Shown here: in pieces, positions 1-9,983 of the stretch
Numbering within the stretch: position 1 is the stretch's first letter
Layout of the letters: each line of letters opens with the position of its first letter
NCBI GenBank assembly: GCA_030686995.1
Contig: CM060696.1
Location: 108,992,949 to 109,056,948, forward strand
Reading direction: 5' to 3'
Length of the DNA stretch: 64,000 nt
DNA from: Artemisia argyi
Taxonomy: Eukaryota > Streptophyta > Magnoliopsida > Asterales > Asteraceae
The notes under the pieces: generated by a model
The model's database searches: none
What the model saw: only the letters and a program-made list of their open reading frames with translations
What the model was told of the DNA's origin: nothing
Translations under genes and position numbers: made by a program

Positions 1-577
1 ATTGCAAGTATCGTTTTTTTATTAAAAATGTGGGAGTAACTTTTAATTTTAGTCCTACTGCTGTTGCAGTGGCATGAAGCTTATGCTAGTGCATTCTAAT
101 ATATGATGTTCAATAAAAGTAATCATACATGTAAAGCAAATGTTCTGACTAACCTTTTTGCTTCTTCGGGTCTGTTGGTTCACCTTGAAACAGTGCTTGC
201 TTAACTGTTTTGGTTCTGCTTTCTGTATCATTCCTTTTCCTGGATCTTGGTGTTCTGTTATTGTGATATTTGACGGTGGTGTTTCTGGTTTTCAAACACA
301 AATATTTAGTATATGGGTTTGCATCTTTGCTTTGTTCACTTAAATCTCTGGAAATTTATTTGCATCAGAGTTCAAAAAGAAATTAGAAATACCGATTTTA
401 AGAGGGCATTTGGAATGGGGAATTTAATCTCTGAGTTGCAATATCCAGTAACCCATTTGTTTTGTCAAACTTGTGAGGCCAACTTCAACTGGATTTCAGT
501 TACAAAATATCAGTAAAAAGGTAGATGCAGAGAAAACTGTGACATTGTCAAATGATGACGAAATGTGAAGATCATAC
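1..577 (-). other. probable first intron of a minus-strand gene; no gene seen
   Basis: The exon at 578-670 ends in a consensus donor (AAG|GTATGAT on the minus strand), so this stretch is read as the start of its first intron. I find no coding signal on either strand; the short open frames here lack codon structure. Later exons would lie beyond the left edge of the window. Confidence 0.35.
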
Positions 578-670
578 CTTGAATACCATGTCATCATGGC
601 CGTTATTTCCTGAAACAATATTAGCGCCACAGAAGGAAATAAATGCCAGCCAAAGCAGCAAAAACTCCAT
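578..670 (-). CDS. first coding exon of a secreted protein, possibly an A1 aspartic protease-like protein
   Basis: On the minus strand an ATG at 670-668 opens a 31-codon frame. It encodes a typical secretory signal peptide: Met-Glu, then a hydrophobic core (FLLLWLAFISFCGANIV), then a polar stretch ending HDDMVFK. The frame ends in phase 0 at a good splice donor (AAG|GTATGA). A signal peptide followed by a short segment ending VF(K/S/N)V is how many plant A1 aspartic protease-like genes begin (known of the family), but no catalytic residue is in view, so the identity is inference. The remaining gene would run off the left edge. Retrotransposon E1 starts only 118 bp upstream of the ATG, so most of the native promoter is now displaced beyond 7283. 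Confidence 0.45.
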
Positions 671-787
671 GTAGAGACACTTTCCTTTGCTTTTTCTTCA
701 ACTGGCAGCAAGAAAATGTCTGTGAAACCAACAATTAAAGAATCATGGTTAGCTATTTACTGCACAAATTTATTTGTAGTTACCTCA

Positions 788-2196
788 TGATGAGGCGAAA
801 AATGAACCACTTTTAGGGGGTCATTTAAGCCCGGAATTGAATTTATTTGATCAAATATTGCCCTAAATCGTTCCTTTTGTGATTTTAGGTATTTTGGGAG
901 TGAAATCTGGAAAAGGAAGCAATTCGGACGTTTTTGGAGCATAAAAGTGAAGAAAACGCCAAAGACTTAATTTTTCATGCTAAGAACAGTGTATGACGGC
1001 GTCAAGAGGAAATATTTGACGGCGTCAAGAGTAAAGTCCATGACGACCCAGAAGAAACCTGAAGGCGCCACAAGTAGAGCGTCAAGAGTTAATATGGTGA
1101 CGGCCTGCATAAGGTGTACACATGACGGCGTCAAACCCAGATCTAGGCAGTCCGAGGAACTATTTGGCGGCGAGATGACGGCGTCAGACAATTGTTCTTG
1201 ACGCCGTCACCTTCTAAAATCTATATATAGTTTTCTAATTTTCATTCATGGAGAGGAACTTGTGTGGAGAAACCCTAAGGCCGAACCTTGTACGAATTTT
1301 ACAGCTTTTTCAAGGGTTTTCAGCCCTTGAACCCTTTCATGTGTAATTAAGATAAGTCTTCTCTTAATTCAATCAATATGTCTATGTGTTGGTTGTCTAT
1401 ATCTTGTGCTTGTCTTGATTCCACCATGTTAGGCTAGATCTATCTTGTGTTTGCTTAGATCTAATGAAACCTAGATGTTAATTATGTGTTGATTACTTGT
1501 TTATGGTTGTATTGGATGAATGATTTCAATGTTAGGCTTAAGAAAACTGGCAGATCTCCAATTGGTAACATGCTTGAACGTCTTAGGAAACATGAACCGA
1601 TGTGTACTAGGTTTTATTGGTTGTATTTAATGCATGAGTAAATTCTAATGATCCCATGTTAGGAGCTTCTTAGCCGGCTCGACATAGGAGTGAAGTAGGC
1701 ACTCATAGGATTGGGGAAGTAAGTACGCCACCCCATGAATGTTATTAAGGAATACAATCTGTCATCCACGCAACTATAACAAGCAATTAACGTGTAAAAG
1801 ATATCTAGGGAGTAGTGAAATCTAATTAAACACATTTCTCCCACTTATTGCTCACAAACTTAGTTTAATATAGTTTATTTTTATTTTTAGTATTTTATTT
1901 TGATTGCATCTTAGTATTGGGTTAGTTGACTAGCAACTAATTCCGCCCAAATCATTCAAACCCGAGATTTTAATTTGCTTTCTAAAAAATATAAAAATAC
2001 AAAAAGAATCATCCCTCATCTCTAGACTTAATCTTTAGGTTTTCTAATCCTAGCGACACTATTCCTAGCTGAACGATCAATCCCCCGGTACTTGTCATTA
2101 TACTATACTACATCGATCAGGTACACTGCCTGGTGGGGGTTGTAAGCTTCTCGAGATCCCTCGAGAGGTAAAGCCTGGTGCAATCCCTACGCATCA
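788..2196 (+). repeat. 5' LTR of E1
   Basis: Starts TGATGAGGCG and ends ACGCATCA, matching the copy at 5875-7283 over the full 1409 bp. A TGACG palindrome array and a TATA box lie in the first third, which places U3 at about 788-1250. Confidence 0.95.
994..1229 (+). promoter_or_regulatory. LTR promoter: TGACG-S-CGTCA palindrome array plus TATA box
   Basis: Five full palindromes TGACGGCGTCA/TGACGCCGTCA occur at 994-1004, 1017-1027, 1123-1133, 1176-1186 and 1199-1209, with half sites at 1041 (TGACG), 1079 (GCGTCA) and 1098 (TGACGGC). A TATA box (TATATATA, 1222-1229) follows 13 bp after the last one. TGACG is the core of the as-1-type site bound by plant TGA-class bZIP factors (established). 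That this array drives stress-responsive transcription is inference. In the 3' LTR the same sites are at 6081, 6104, 6210 and 6286; the one at 6263 is changed to TGATGGCGTCA, a CpG transition. Confidence 0.7.
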
Positions 2197-2202
2197 AGTT
2201 TT

Positions 2203-2220
2203 TGGCGCCGCAACCTGGGG
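2203..2220 (+). other. primer-binding site of E1
   Basis: TGGCGCCG begins six bases after the LTR, in the same position and phase as the PBS of E2 and E3. The first eight bases match the 3' end of plant tRNA-Asp; the rest (CAACCTGGGG) is degenerate relative to E3's perfect site. Confidence 0.7.
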
Positions 2221-2374
2221 AATAGTTATTGTCTAGGTTAGAATCTCTTTTTATTAGGTCTACTTGCTAGATTCCTTTCTAGTAAGATTTTTTATTTTTA
2301 GGTTCTCTTTAGTCTATATTTTTCTTCGTGCCTTTGTTAGTAAATTAAATTCATTGACTATTCCGTTGACCATT

Positions 2375-3376
2375 ATGGAAAACGCGAATCCACCCCTTTC
2401 CCCTAGAGAAGTGGTTGTGTTACGTGAACAAATTGAGAGTGAGATTAGGGAACTTAGGGAGCTTAATAGGTTGATTAAGGTTGAGCTCGACCATGCATTT
2501 AGTGACCTAGCAACCGCCTTGTATTCAAATGAGGACCTAGGGCCTAATGATTTTGTGAATGTTGTTGAGGAAATTGAAGAGGGGGGAATAGATCCGAAGC
2601 TAAATGATTATTTTAATCTATACCCCACTAAGGAGGAGATTGCATATTATAATAATCTTATTGATGATCCTCGATCTCCTTTTACTAGAATCGAGCCTAA
2701 GATAAAGAGAGGCGATCCTAAGAATGTTAAGATACCATGTGTGATTGGGTATAGACACGTTGACAATGCTTACATTGACTTTAAATCCCCAATCAACATT
2801 ATGGCCTCAAGTGTTTATAATGATATAGTGAAAACAAGACTTGAACCTAGAAGAGATCCCAAATACCCCGGTGGAGTTTGTAACTTTGTCGGGAGAATTA
2901 AAGGTCTACATGTCTTTGTTGGGAATTTCACTTATACCACCGACTTTATGATTGTGGAGGATCTTGCTAATGTTATTGATTTTCGATTATCCAATGTTGT
3001 GTTTGGTAAACCGTTTGTTGAAGAGTCCAAGTTAGAATATGATGAGATAGAAGGGACAATCCGATTTGTAAGTAACACCGATAGGATCACTTATAGGATG
3101 CCTAATAGAATGAAAGAATTTCGCTTCATATCCCGATTTGACAAGGATAACATTGGTGCTTTTGAGGACATCAATGAAGAGGATAAGAAAAAGGGCATGG
3201 ATTATGTATGGGAAAAGAGGAGTCTTTTCTACAAAGATTGCTTGGCTCTAGGACCAAAGTATAAAGTCGATAAGGAATTTGCCCACATGATTATAGGAGC
3301 GATTGAGAATAAGGTGATTGGTTTCTACAAAGAACATTTACAATCAGAGAGTGAAACCAACGATGAGGTCACGTAG
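2375..3376 (+). CDS. retropepsin-derived protein of a non-autonomous Ty3 element
   Basis: A 333-residue ORF; I chose the ATG at 2375 rather than the in-frame one at 2264 because the first 37 codons are a hydrophobic leader-like translation of 5' UTR. Residues 10-50 are charged and likely coiled coil. Residues about 119-232 follow the layout of an Athila-type retropepsin: YID(F)KSPINIM at 133-143 sits where D-x-G-A-S-I-N-L-M is expected, a flap-like segment follows (GRIKGLHVFVGNFTYTTDF), and SNVVFGKPFV at 206-215 matches the usual LILGRPFL. The catalytic Asp (D135) is kept, but the conserved Gly is replaced by Lys (DFKS), so proteolytic activity is doubtful. The C-terminal 100 residues are acidic/basic and unrecognised. 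Similar stand-alone proteins are common in Asteraceae repeats. Role unknown; a structural or RNA-binding role is speculation. Confidence 0.8.
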   Translation: MENANPPLSPREVVVLREQIESEIRELRELNRLIKVELDHAFSDLATALYSNEDLGPNDFVNVVEEIEEGGIDPKLNDYFNLYPTKEEIAYYNNLIDDPRSPFTRIEPKIKRGDPKNVKIPCVIGYRHVDNAYIDFKSPINIMASSVYNDIVKTRLEPRRDPKYPGGVCNFVGRIKGLHVFVGNFTYTTDFMIVEDLANVIDFRLSNVVFGKPFVEESKLEYDEIEGTIRFVSNTDRITYRMPNRMKEFRFISRFDKDNIGAFEDINEEDKKKGMDYVWEKRSLFYKDCLALGPKYKVDKEFAHMIIGAIENKVIGFYKEHLQSESETNDEVT

Positions 3377-3390
3377 TAACCCATGACCTT

Positions 3391-3446
3391 GAGTCTAGCT
3401 ACAAGACTCGTAAATAAAGAAAAGCGCTTCTTGGGAGGCAACCCAT
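3391..3446 (+). other. post-stop hairpin pair of E1 (GAGTC...GACTC and TGGG...CCCA)
   Basis: Fifteen bases after the stop codon, GAGTC (3391-3395) and GACTC (3405-3409) can pair around a loop containing AGCTA. Next comes the palindrome AAGCGCTT (3422-3429) and TGGGAGGCAACCCA (3432-3445), which can form a second hairpin. Both are matched in order in E3 (48039-48096); E2 has the first (28643-28725) and a GGGT/ACCC analogue. Confidence 0.6.
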
Positions 3447-5834
3447 GATTTGGTGTGATTTTTTATTTTGTTTGATTGTTATTTGCTTCTGTATGCATGC
3501 TTTATTTTTATTGTTGGTAGATCATGTTTCTAAACTAAATAGTGGAAATACTTTACTTTGTTGTTTGGCCTAGTCTTAACTTCATCCAAAGGTATTTTTG
3601 CAAAAGATAAGTGTAAGGGGAAACCCCAAATATGTTTTTAAGAAACAAACCGATCATGATTCTCCACGATATTAAGTGAACATGTATATTCGTACTTGTT
3701 AGAGTCAAATGCTTGTATCGAGTCATAATGAAGTTTTGCAGGATTTTCCAGGAAGTAAGACCAAGTTTTTTCAGAAATTTTCCGGAAACTTAACATAAGA
3801 ATTTCTGCAGGTCACTTCTGACGGCGTCATGAGTTTACTCTTGACGGCGTCACGTGTAAAATTCTGGAAATTTTACCAGTTTTGTTTTTCTAACGGAGTC
3901 TTAAAGTTTTTGTTGAATTATTAAGTTTTATAATCTCCAGGAAATCTGCAAACTTCATTCCACAAGCATTATATCTTATTTTGTTTTCTAGGATTTAGTA
4001 ACATATGTAGATTGCCGCCAATTTTATGCGAGGTTGCCTTGTCTGTTTTTTCAGGATTTACAGGTTATGTATGACAAGAAGATGATTATTATTCTAGAAG
4101 GGAAGCTTTGATTGTTCATTTTCTTGGAGGAAGATTTAACCTGTCCACCTTATTATCCATACCGAACTAATCAGGGGAGTATTTGATTCCATTGTTTTAC
4201 TTATTTCACTTTTACATTCTTTACTTGAACATTGGGGACAATGTTCATCTTAAGTGTAAGGGGAGGGTAAAATGATGATACCTTACAGATACACTTTCGC
4301 TTGAGTTTGTTTGTTTAATGGTAGATGTGTAATAAAACTATGAGAAATACTTGTTAGTGCAATTTTAGCGCCAAATTTAAAATTTTTTACAACATTTAGG
4401 AGTGAAACTTTAGCCATAGCAAGCGTCTCATGGATAGGAGATTGTATGACTAGCACATAACCGTATCATTCGGAAAAATTTTCCACCCAAATATGTGAGG
4501 TTCGCCTTTAGATTTGATAGGAAAAGCATTTACTATTAGTGCTTATGAGTGTACCGGTAGCATTTAGATTCTAGAACTTGCGTTAGTGATGCATCCCGAG
4601 ACCGCTAGTGAGACTACATTCGTGTAGTAGGATTTACTACATGATAAGAGGCATTAGGATCACCCTTGTGTTAAACCCGTATTATAATTACTTGACAATT
4701 TAAGTCATATTACTTGGCTAGTTAAGTCAATTAATTTTTCCCACACCTTAGCGTTGTACTCATTTTTAGTACACGAAACCCCTAGTACACCCCTCCGAGC
4801 CTATCTTTTCGTTTCTAACTTTAAGCATTTTACTTAAAGGAAGAATTTGTTACACCCCACTTAAATGTACACCCAAATCGCCTTAGCCTTCCATGTATGC
4901 GCTCATTTTTAGTGCATTATTGTTATGTGTTAAACCCTAAGTTAATTATCTAATTGATTGCATGGTTGCTAAGTCGAGTCATATCCTTGTACATATTGTT
5001 TTGGGACGATTGAGACTCATGGGTAAAGCACTTATTTTATGGAGTAATGGGGAAGAACATAATATTATTACCCCCGTATGTGCATTAATCTTAAAAGTAC
5101 TCCAAGTGTTTTGATTTTCTTAATTCGAGTCATTAGATTAGTTTATTGTAAAGTATGTAAAAATTCAAGTGTAAGGGGAATGTTCATTCCCTATGATGTA
5201 TTATTTTAGATGGTAGGGTAAGAATGTATGCAAAAAAAAAAAAAAAATAAAAAAAAAAAATAATCGAAAAAATCAAGAAAAAGAAAAGAAAAAAAAAATA
5301 GAAAAAGAAAAAGAGAAAAAAAACATACGGACTACCATCCCTTTTCATTCTATGTTCATTTTATGTTTTTGTTATTTTTCATTTATTAGCTTAAGTCGAG
5401 TCTAGTCTTGGCTTAGCAACGCCATATTGTACATGTAATTAACCAAGATTGTTAACTCGCCACCAGTAAAGATTGCCTATATCCAACAAAACCGTGTATT
5501 TCATATCCCTATACCTAACATTACAACCCTTTAAAAGACCTCTTTTATAGTTTATCCTAGGTGCTTACGCCATGTGGTGGAGGTTTGATCCTTTCCCAAG
5601 CCTATGGTAATCTATTTTGCTATGACAGGTAGTGAGAGATATCTTCCGTTTCCATATTGTAATTTATACTTTATTACACCCGAGAGATGTGAGTATCTAA
5701 ACACTATTTGTGAGGTGCTAGTATATGACCTCCGTGCTTGTCTTTGGTCTTTAGTGGAACGATTATTTGTTGTAATTACTTTTATATTAGTGTTAAATGA
5801 CCCCTATCTTGTATTTTGATTAGAATAAAAGCGC
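3447..5834 (+). other. 3' noncoding region of E1
   Basis: About 2.4 kb without a supportable gene. Two further TGACGGCGTCA palindromes lie at 3819-3829 and 3842-3852, again 23 bp apart as in the LTR. A purine-rich AAGTGTAAGGGG-like tract recurs at 5168-5180 without a preceding hairpin. An A-rich low-complexity stretch covers 5231-5322. The ORF at 5604-5819 has no recognisable features and I do not call it. Confidence 0.7.
4227..4267 (+). other. internal hairpin plus PPT-like tract of E1
   Basis: TGAACATTG-GGGA-CAATGTTCA gives a perfect 9-bp stem with a GGGA loop (4226-4247). It is followed by the purine tract AAGTGTAAGGGGAGGG (4252-4267), which resembles the true PPT 1.6 kb downstream. Confidence 0.65.
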
Positions 5835-5874
5835 ATTTGCTTGAGGACAAGCAAATCTCAAGTGTAAGGGTATA
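5835..5874 (+). other. terminal hairpin plus polypurine tract of E1
   Basis: ATTTGCTTG-AGGA-CAAGCAAAT (5835-5856) is a perfect 9-bp inverted repeat with an AGGA loop. The tract CAAGTGTAAGGG follows and the 3' LTR starts at 5875, so this is the PPT that would prime plus-strand synthesis. Confidence 0.8.
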
Positions 5875-7283
5875 TGATGAGGCGAAAAATGAACCACTTT
5901 TAGGGGGTCATTTAAGCCCGGAATTGAATTTATTTGATCAAATATTGCCCTAAATCGTTCCTTTTGTGATTTTAGGTACTTTGGGAGTCAAATCTGGAAA
6001 AGGAATCAATTCGGACGTTTTTGGAGCATAAAAGTGAAGAAAACGCCAAAGACTTAATTTTCCATGCTGAGAACAGTGTATGACGGCGTCAAGAGGAAAT
6101 ATTTGACGGCGTCAAGAGTAAAGTCCATGACGACCCAGAAGAAACCTGAAGGCGTCACAAGTAGAGCGTCAAGAGTTAATATGGTGACGGCCTACATAAG
6201 GTGTACACATGACGGCGTCAGACCCAGATCTAGGCAGTCCGAGGAACTATTTGGCGGCGAGATGATGGCGTCAGACAATTGTTCTTGACGCCGTCACCTT
6301 CTAAAATATATATATAGTTTTCTAATTTTCATTCATGGAGAGGAACTTGTGTAGAGAAACCCTAAGGCCGAACCTTGTACGAATTTTACAGCTTTTTCAA
6401 GGGTTTTCAGCCCTTGAACCCTTTCATGTGTAATTAAGATAAGTCTTCTCTTAATTCAATCAATATGTCTATGTGTTGGTTGTCTATATCTTGTGCTTGT
6501 CTTGATTCCACCATGTTAGGCTAGATCTATCTTGTGTTTGCTTAGATCTAATAAAACCTAGATGTTAATTATGTGTTGATTACTTGTTTATGGTTGTATT
6601 GGATGAATGATTTCAGTGTTAGGCTTAAGAAAACTGGCAGATCTCCAATTGGTAACATGCTTGAACGTCTTAGGAAACATGAACCGATGTGTACTAGGTT
6701 TTATTGGTTGTATTTAATGCATGAGTAAATTCTAATGATCCCATGTTAGGAGCTTCTTAGCCGGCTCGACATAGGAGTGAAGTAGGCACTCATAGGATTG
6801 GGGAAGTAAGTACGCCACCCCATGAATGTTATTAAGGAATACAATATGTCATCCACGCAACTATAACAAGTAATTAACGTGTAAAAGATATCTAGGGAGT
6901 AGTGAAATCTAAGTAAACATATTTCTCCCACTTATTGCTCACAAACTTAGTTTAATATAGTTTATTTTTATTTTTAGTATTTTATTTTGATTGCATCTTA
7001 GTATTGGGTTAGTTGACTAGCAATTAATTCCGCCCAAATCATTCAAACCCGAGATTTTAATTTGCTTTCTAAAAAATATAAAAATACAAAAAGAATCATC
7101 CCTCATCTCTAGACTTAATCTTTAGGTTTTCTAATCCTAGCGACACTATTCCTAGCTGAACGATCAATCCCCCGGTACTTGTCATTATACTATACTACAT
7201 CGATCAGGTACACTGCCTGGTGGGGGTTGTAAGCTTCTCGAGATCCCTCGAGAGGTAAAGCCTGGTGCAATCCCTACGCATCA
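5875..7283 (+). repeat. 3' LTR of E1
   Basis: Same 1409 bp as 788-2196. It has a longer TATA tract (6305-6316) and one mutated TGACG palindrome at 6263-6273. The TSD CCTCA follows directly. Confidence 0.95.
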
Positions 7284-7288
7284 CCTCA

Positions 7289-7635
7289 GGTGTTTACACA
7301 TATAAAATGACGATTCGCGAATTCTAAGTTTACCATGCGCTTAGAGCTCTCTTGCGGTTGCAGCAATTGGCAGAGTCTAGCCTGCTAAACCTGTACAAAA
7401 TGAAACAATCTTTTAGATTTTAAAAGTATAACCGACAACTCATGTGTATTTGTTTAGCACAAATTATATATAATATAAAAGGGCCATACCCCTGTATCTG
7501 GGAATAACTCTTACATGCAGTCCAGGAAATGTTAATTGAACAGTGGCAGTAGCTATTTTAGCATGGCAAGCAAAAGTTACAATATTTTATGGGGTCTCAT
7601 GTTTACTAAACAAAGCTTAATTTATCACAACCTGA
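7289..7635. other. unique flank, nothing recognised
   Basis: This continues the pre-insertion locus, upstream of the minus-strand exon at 578-670. If that gene is real, this was its native promoter. No ORF, RNA gene or known repeat is recognisable. Confidence 0.5.
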
Positions 7636-8245
7636 CTACGACAAACATCCAACCAAAGAGGATACACTCGTCATGGATGCGACCTTAGCAGGTCACCTTG
7701 CCAAGATACGGGTCGTCTCATGTTTATTAAAGAAACCTCAATTCATCACAGGCTCACAACAATATTTTAAAAAGTAGATGGCCTTCAATTTTTTAAAAGG
7801 TGGCTCAGATGGGTGAATATCCAACCAAAGAGGATACACCCGTTATGGCTGCGACCGTAGCAGGTCACCTCGCCACGATACAGTTTGTCTCACGTTTACT
7901 CAACAAACCGCAAATCATCATAGCCTGGCAAGGATGTTTTAAAAAGTAGGCAGCTTTCAATTTTTGAAAACCAAGTGGCAGTGTCGTTGTGCAGGTGGCT
8001 CAGATGGGTGAACATCCAACCAAAGAGGATACACTCGTCATGGCTGCGACCGTAGCAGGTCACCTCGCCAAGGTACGGGTTCTCTCATGTTTAGTTAACA
8101 AACCCCAATTCATCATAGCCTGACAACGACATTTTGTATGTTGTGTAATTGCACTCCAACATCACATGAATCATTCATCAGCTTAAAAGTGGGTATGTGC
8201 GAGGATGAGATTGATTAGTAATCTCAAAAAACAGATACATCCATG
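7636..8245 (+). repeat. tandem repeats of about 185 bp with a 78-bp exon-like core (array 1)
   Basis: Three clear units carry the core ACCAAAGAGGATACACTCGT...GCCAAG, at about 7650, 7815 and 8010, and a decayed partial unit is interrupted at 8250 by E2. In the third unit the core (7995-8072) is bounded by GCAG| and |GTACGG and is open in phase 0 for 26 codons (VAQMGEHPTKED...AGHLAK). Array 2 at 57025-57690 is a paralogous copy. Confidence 0.75.
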
Positions 8246-8891
8246 ATGGCTGACTCCTCCTAAACCAACCAGTCAACCGGGTGCAGTTGATAGGCCTACC
8301 TAGGAGAAAGTGCAATGTATATTAACTGTGGAAATATAGGGAAATCCCCGGGTCGTTAAGTCCCAACGAGATTGAAATTGTATTCTGAACGTTTTTGGGA
8401 ATAAGTGGCACTGAGGACAGTAGCCAAAGATGATTGGGAATTTGATTATGCTACTGATTGCTTGGTATTTGGACAATATGGAATGGTATAAACAATAACA
8501 GATATACAGATATGATTACAAGTACACAACTTGGGAATCAGATAACAGACAGAGAAAAGTGGATTTAACAAATTAAAAACTACAGGGGGTACAAGTGAAA
8601 CTTTTTCAAAAAAATAAAAAGAAAATTTAAAATGAAAAATGAAATTATTTATTTGATTATTTTAATATTTAAATACTAATTAATTAATTAAAAATATTAA
8701 AAGGTAATTTAAATCTAATTTAAATCAAACTAAAAATGATAAAGACTACAAATTAATCTAAAAACTTGCAAAAATATTTTCTAAACCTTAAAATGAACAT
8801 GAAGAAAGTATAAAAATTAAAAAGAAATATTTTTGTCTTTTTATGTGTTTTCTATTAATTAAACACTAATTATATTAATTATACTAATTAA

Positions 8892-9421
8892 ACTATTTTA
8901 AATTACTAATAATACTAAAATGACTTAGAAAATTATGGAAAAATTTATAAAACTAATTAACCATCACAGGAATCCTAAAAAATTATAAAAAGTTGGTTTT
9001 ATGTATTTTTAAACTAATTTACTAATTATTATTCTAATTATTAATTAATTACCAATTAAGCTAATTATATTATAAAAAATAGAAAATGAACAGTAGAAAT
9101 TCTAGAAAAATTACTAAAAATGTTTTAACTTATATAAAAGCTAGGAAAATTATAAAACTATTTTAAATTACTAATAATACTAAAATGACTTAGAAAATTA
9201 TGAAAAAATTTATAAAACTAATTAACCATCACAGGAATCCTAAAAAATTATAAAAAGTTGGTTTTATGTATTTTTAAACTAATTTACTAATTATTATTCT
9301 AATTATTAATTAATTACCAATTAAGCTAATTATATTATAAAAAATAGAAAATGAACAGTAGAAATTCTAGAAAAATTACTAAAAATGTTTTAACTTATAT
9401 AAAAGCTAGGAAAATTATAAA
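8892..9421. repeat. 265-bp tandem duplication in the left LTR of E2
   Basis: 8892-9156 and 9157-9421 are nearly identical. The other LTR has a single copy (about 36820-37085), so the duplication arose after integration. Confidence 0.85.
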
Positions 9422-9626
9422 AACTAGGTGTTACTTAATAAAATCTAATTTTGCTATTTAATTCTTTAATATTAATTAATAATGAATTAAACTAATATTA
9501 ATTCTAATAATTACTAAATGACAAAGGAAAAATCTGGAAAAATTTATAAAAGTACTTGAATATAAAATAGATTTAATAAAAATATAAAAATGCAGAAGTG
9601 CTTATAAATAAGCTAAAAAGAAAATT

Positions 9627-9983
9627 AAGAATAGGAGATGAGAAATGATAGGAAAATGGTTGGTGGAAGAAATGGAAATTTGAAAGGGATATATGTAGGT
9701 GGAAAACTAGCCGTTAGACACTATTCACGACCGTTAGGAATCACTATTCCCGAGCGTTGGGTACGGTAAACCTAGTCGTTATTTTACTATTCAAAACCAC
9801 TACCCTCAATATTCATAACCCTTAAATACACCAGTTACTAGATCCTGCCTAGCACAAATAAGTCTAAATAAACCGCGTCTCCTAAATCTTAATCTCTCGA
9901 CAACCCTCTGATCGAAATTTCCTAATACCAGAATTTAGTTAAACTTGAATTCCGGGACGGAATTCAGAATGAGGGGTAGGTAC
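9627..9983 (+). other. remnant of an adjacent E4 internal region with PPT
   Basis: Homologous to 21088-21422, with a 20-30 bp length difference near 9740. It ends in GAGGGGTAGG (PPT-like) directly before the left LTR. A single-copy insertion would not have a PPT outside its 5' LTR. Confidence 0.7.

Larger units (their letters stand above)
788..7283 (+). mobile_element. E1: non-autonomous Ty3/Gypsy-type LTR retrotransposon (tRNA-Asp-type PBS)
   Basis: A complete 6.5 kb element. Two LTRs of identical length (1409 bp, TG...CA) flank a 3.7 kb internal region, and the 5-bp TSD CCTCA (783-787 and 7284-7288) is perfect. The LTRs differ at scattered positions, by eye of the order of 1-2 percent, so the insertion is not brand new. 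The PBS at 2203 begins TGGCGCCG, as for tRNA-Asp-primed Athila/Tat-type elements, but its 3' half deviates. The only long ORF (2375-3376) has no RT, RNase H or integrase, so mobility would need proteins in trans. The 3' noncoding region shares structural modules with E2 and E3. Confidence 0.93.

Noticed and set aside
977..1201. Overlapping 74-codon ORFs on both strands (also at 6064-6288)
   Set aside because: They are open on both strands because of the TGACGGCGTCA repeats, lie in U3 upstream of TATA, and have no protein-like composition.
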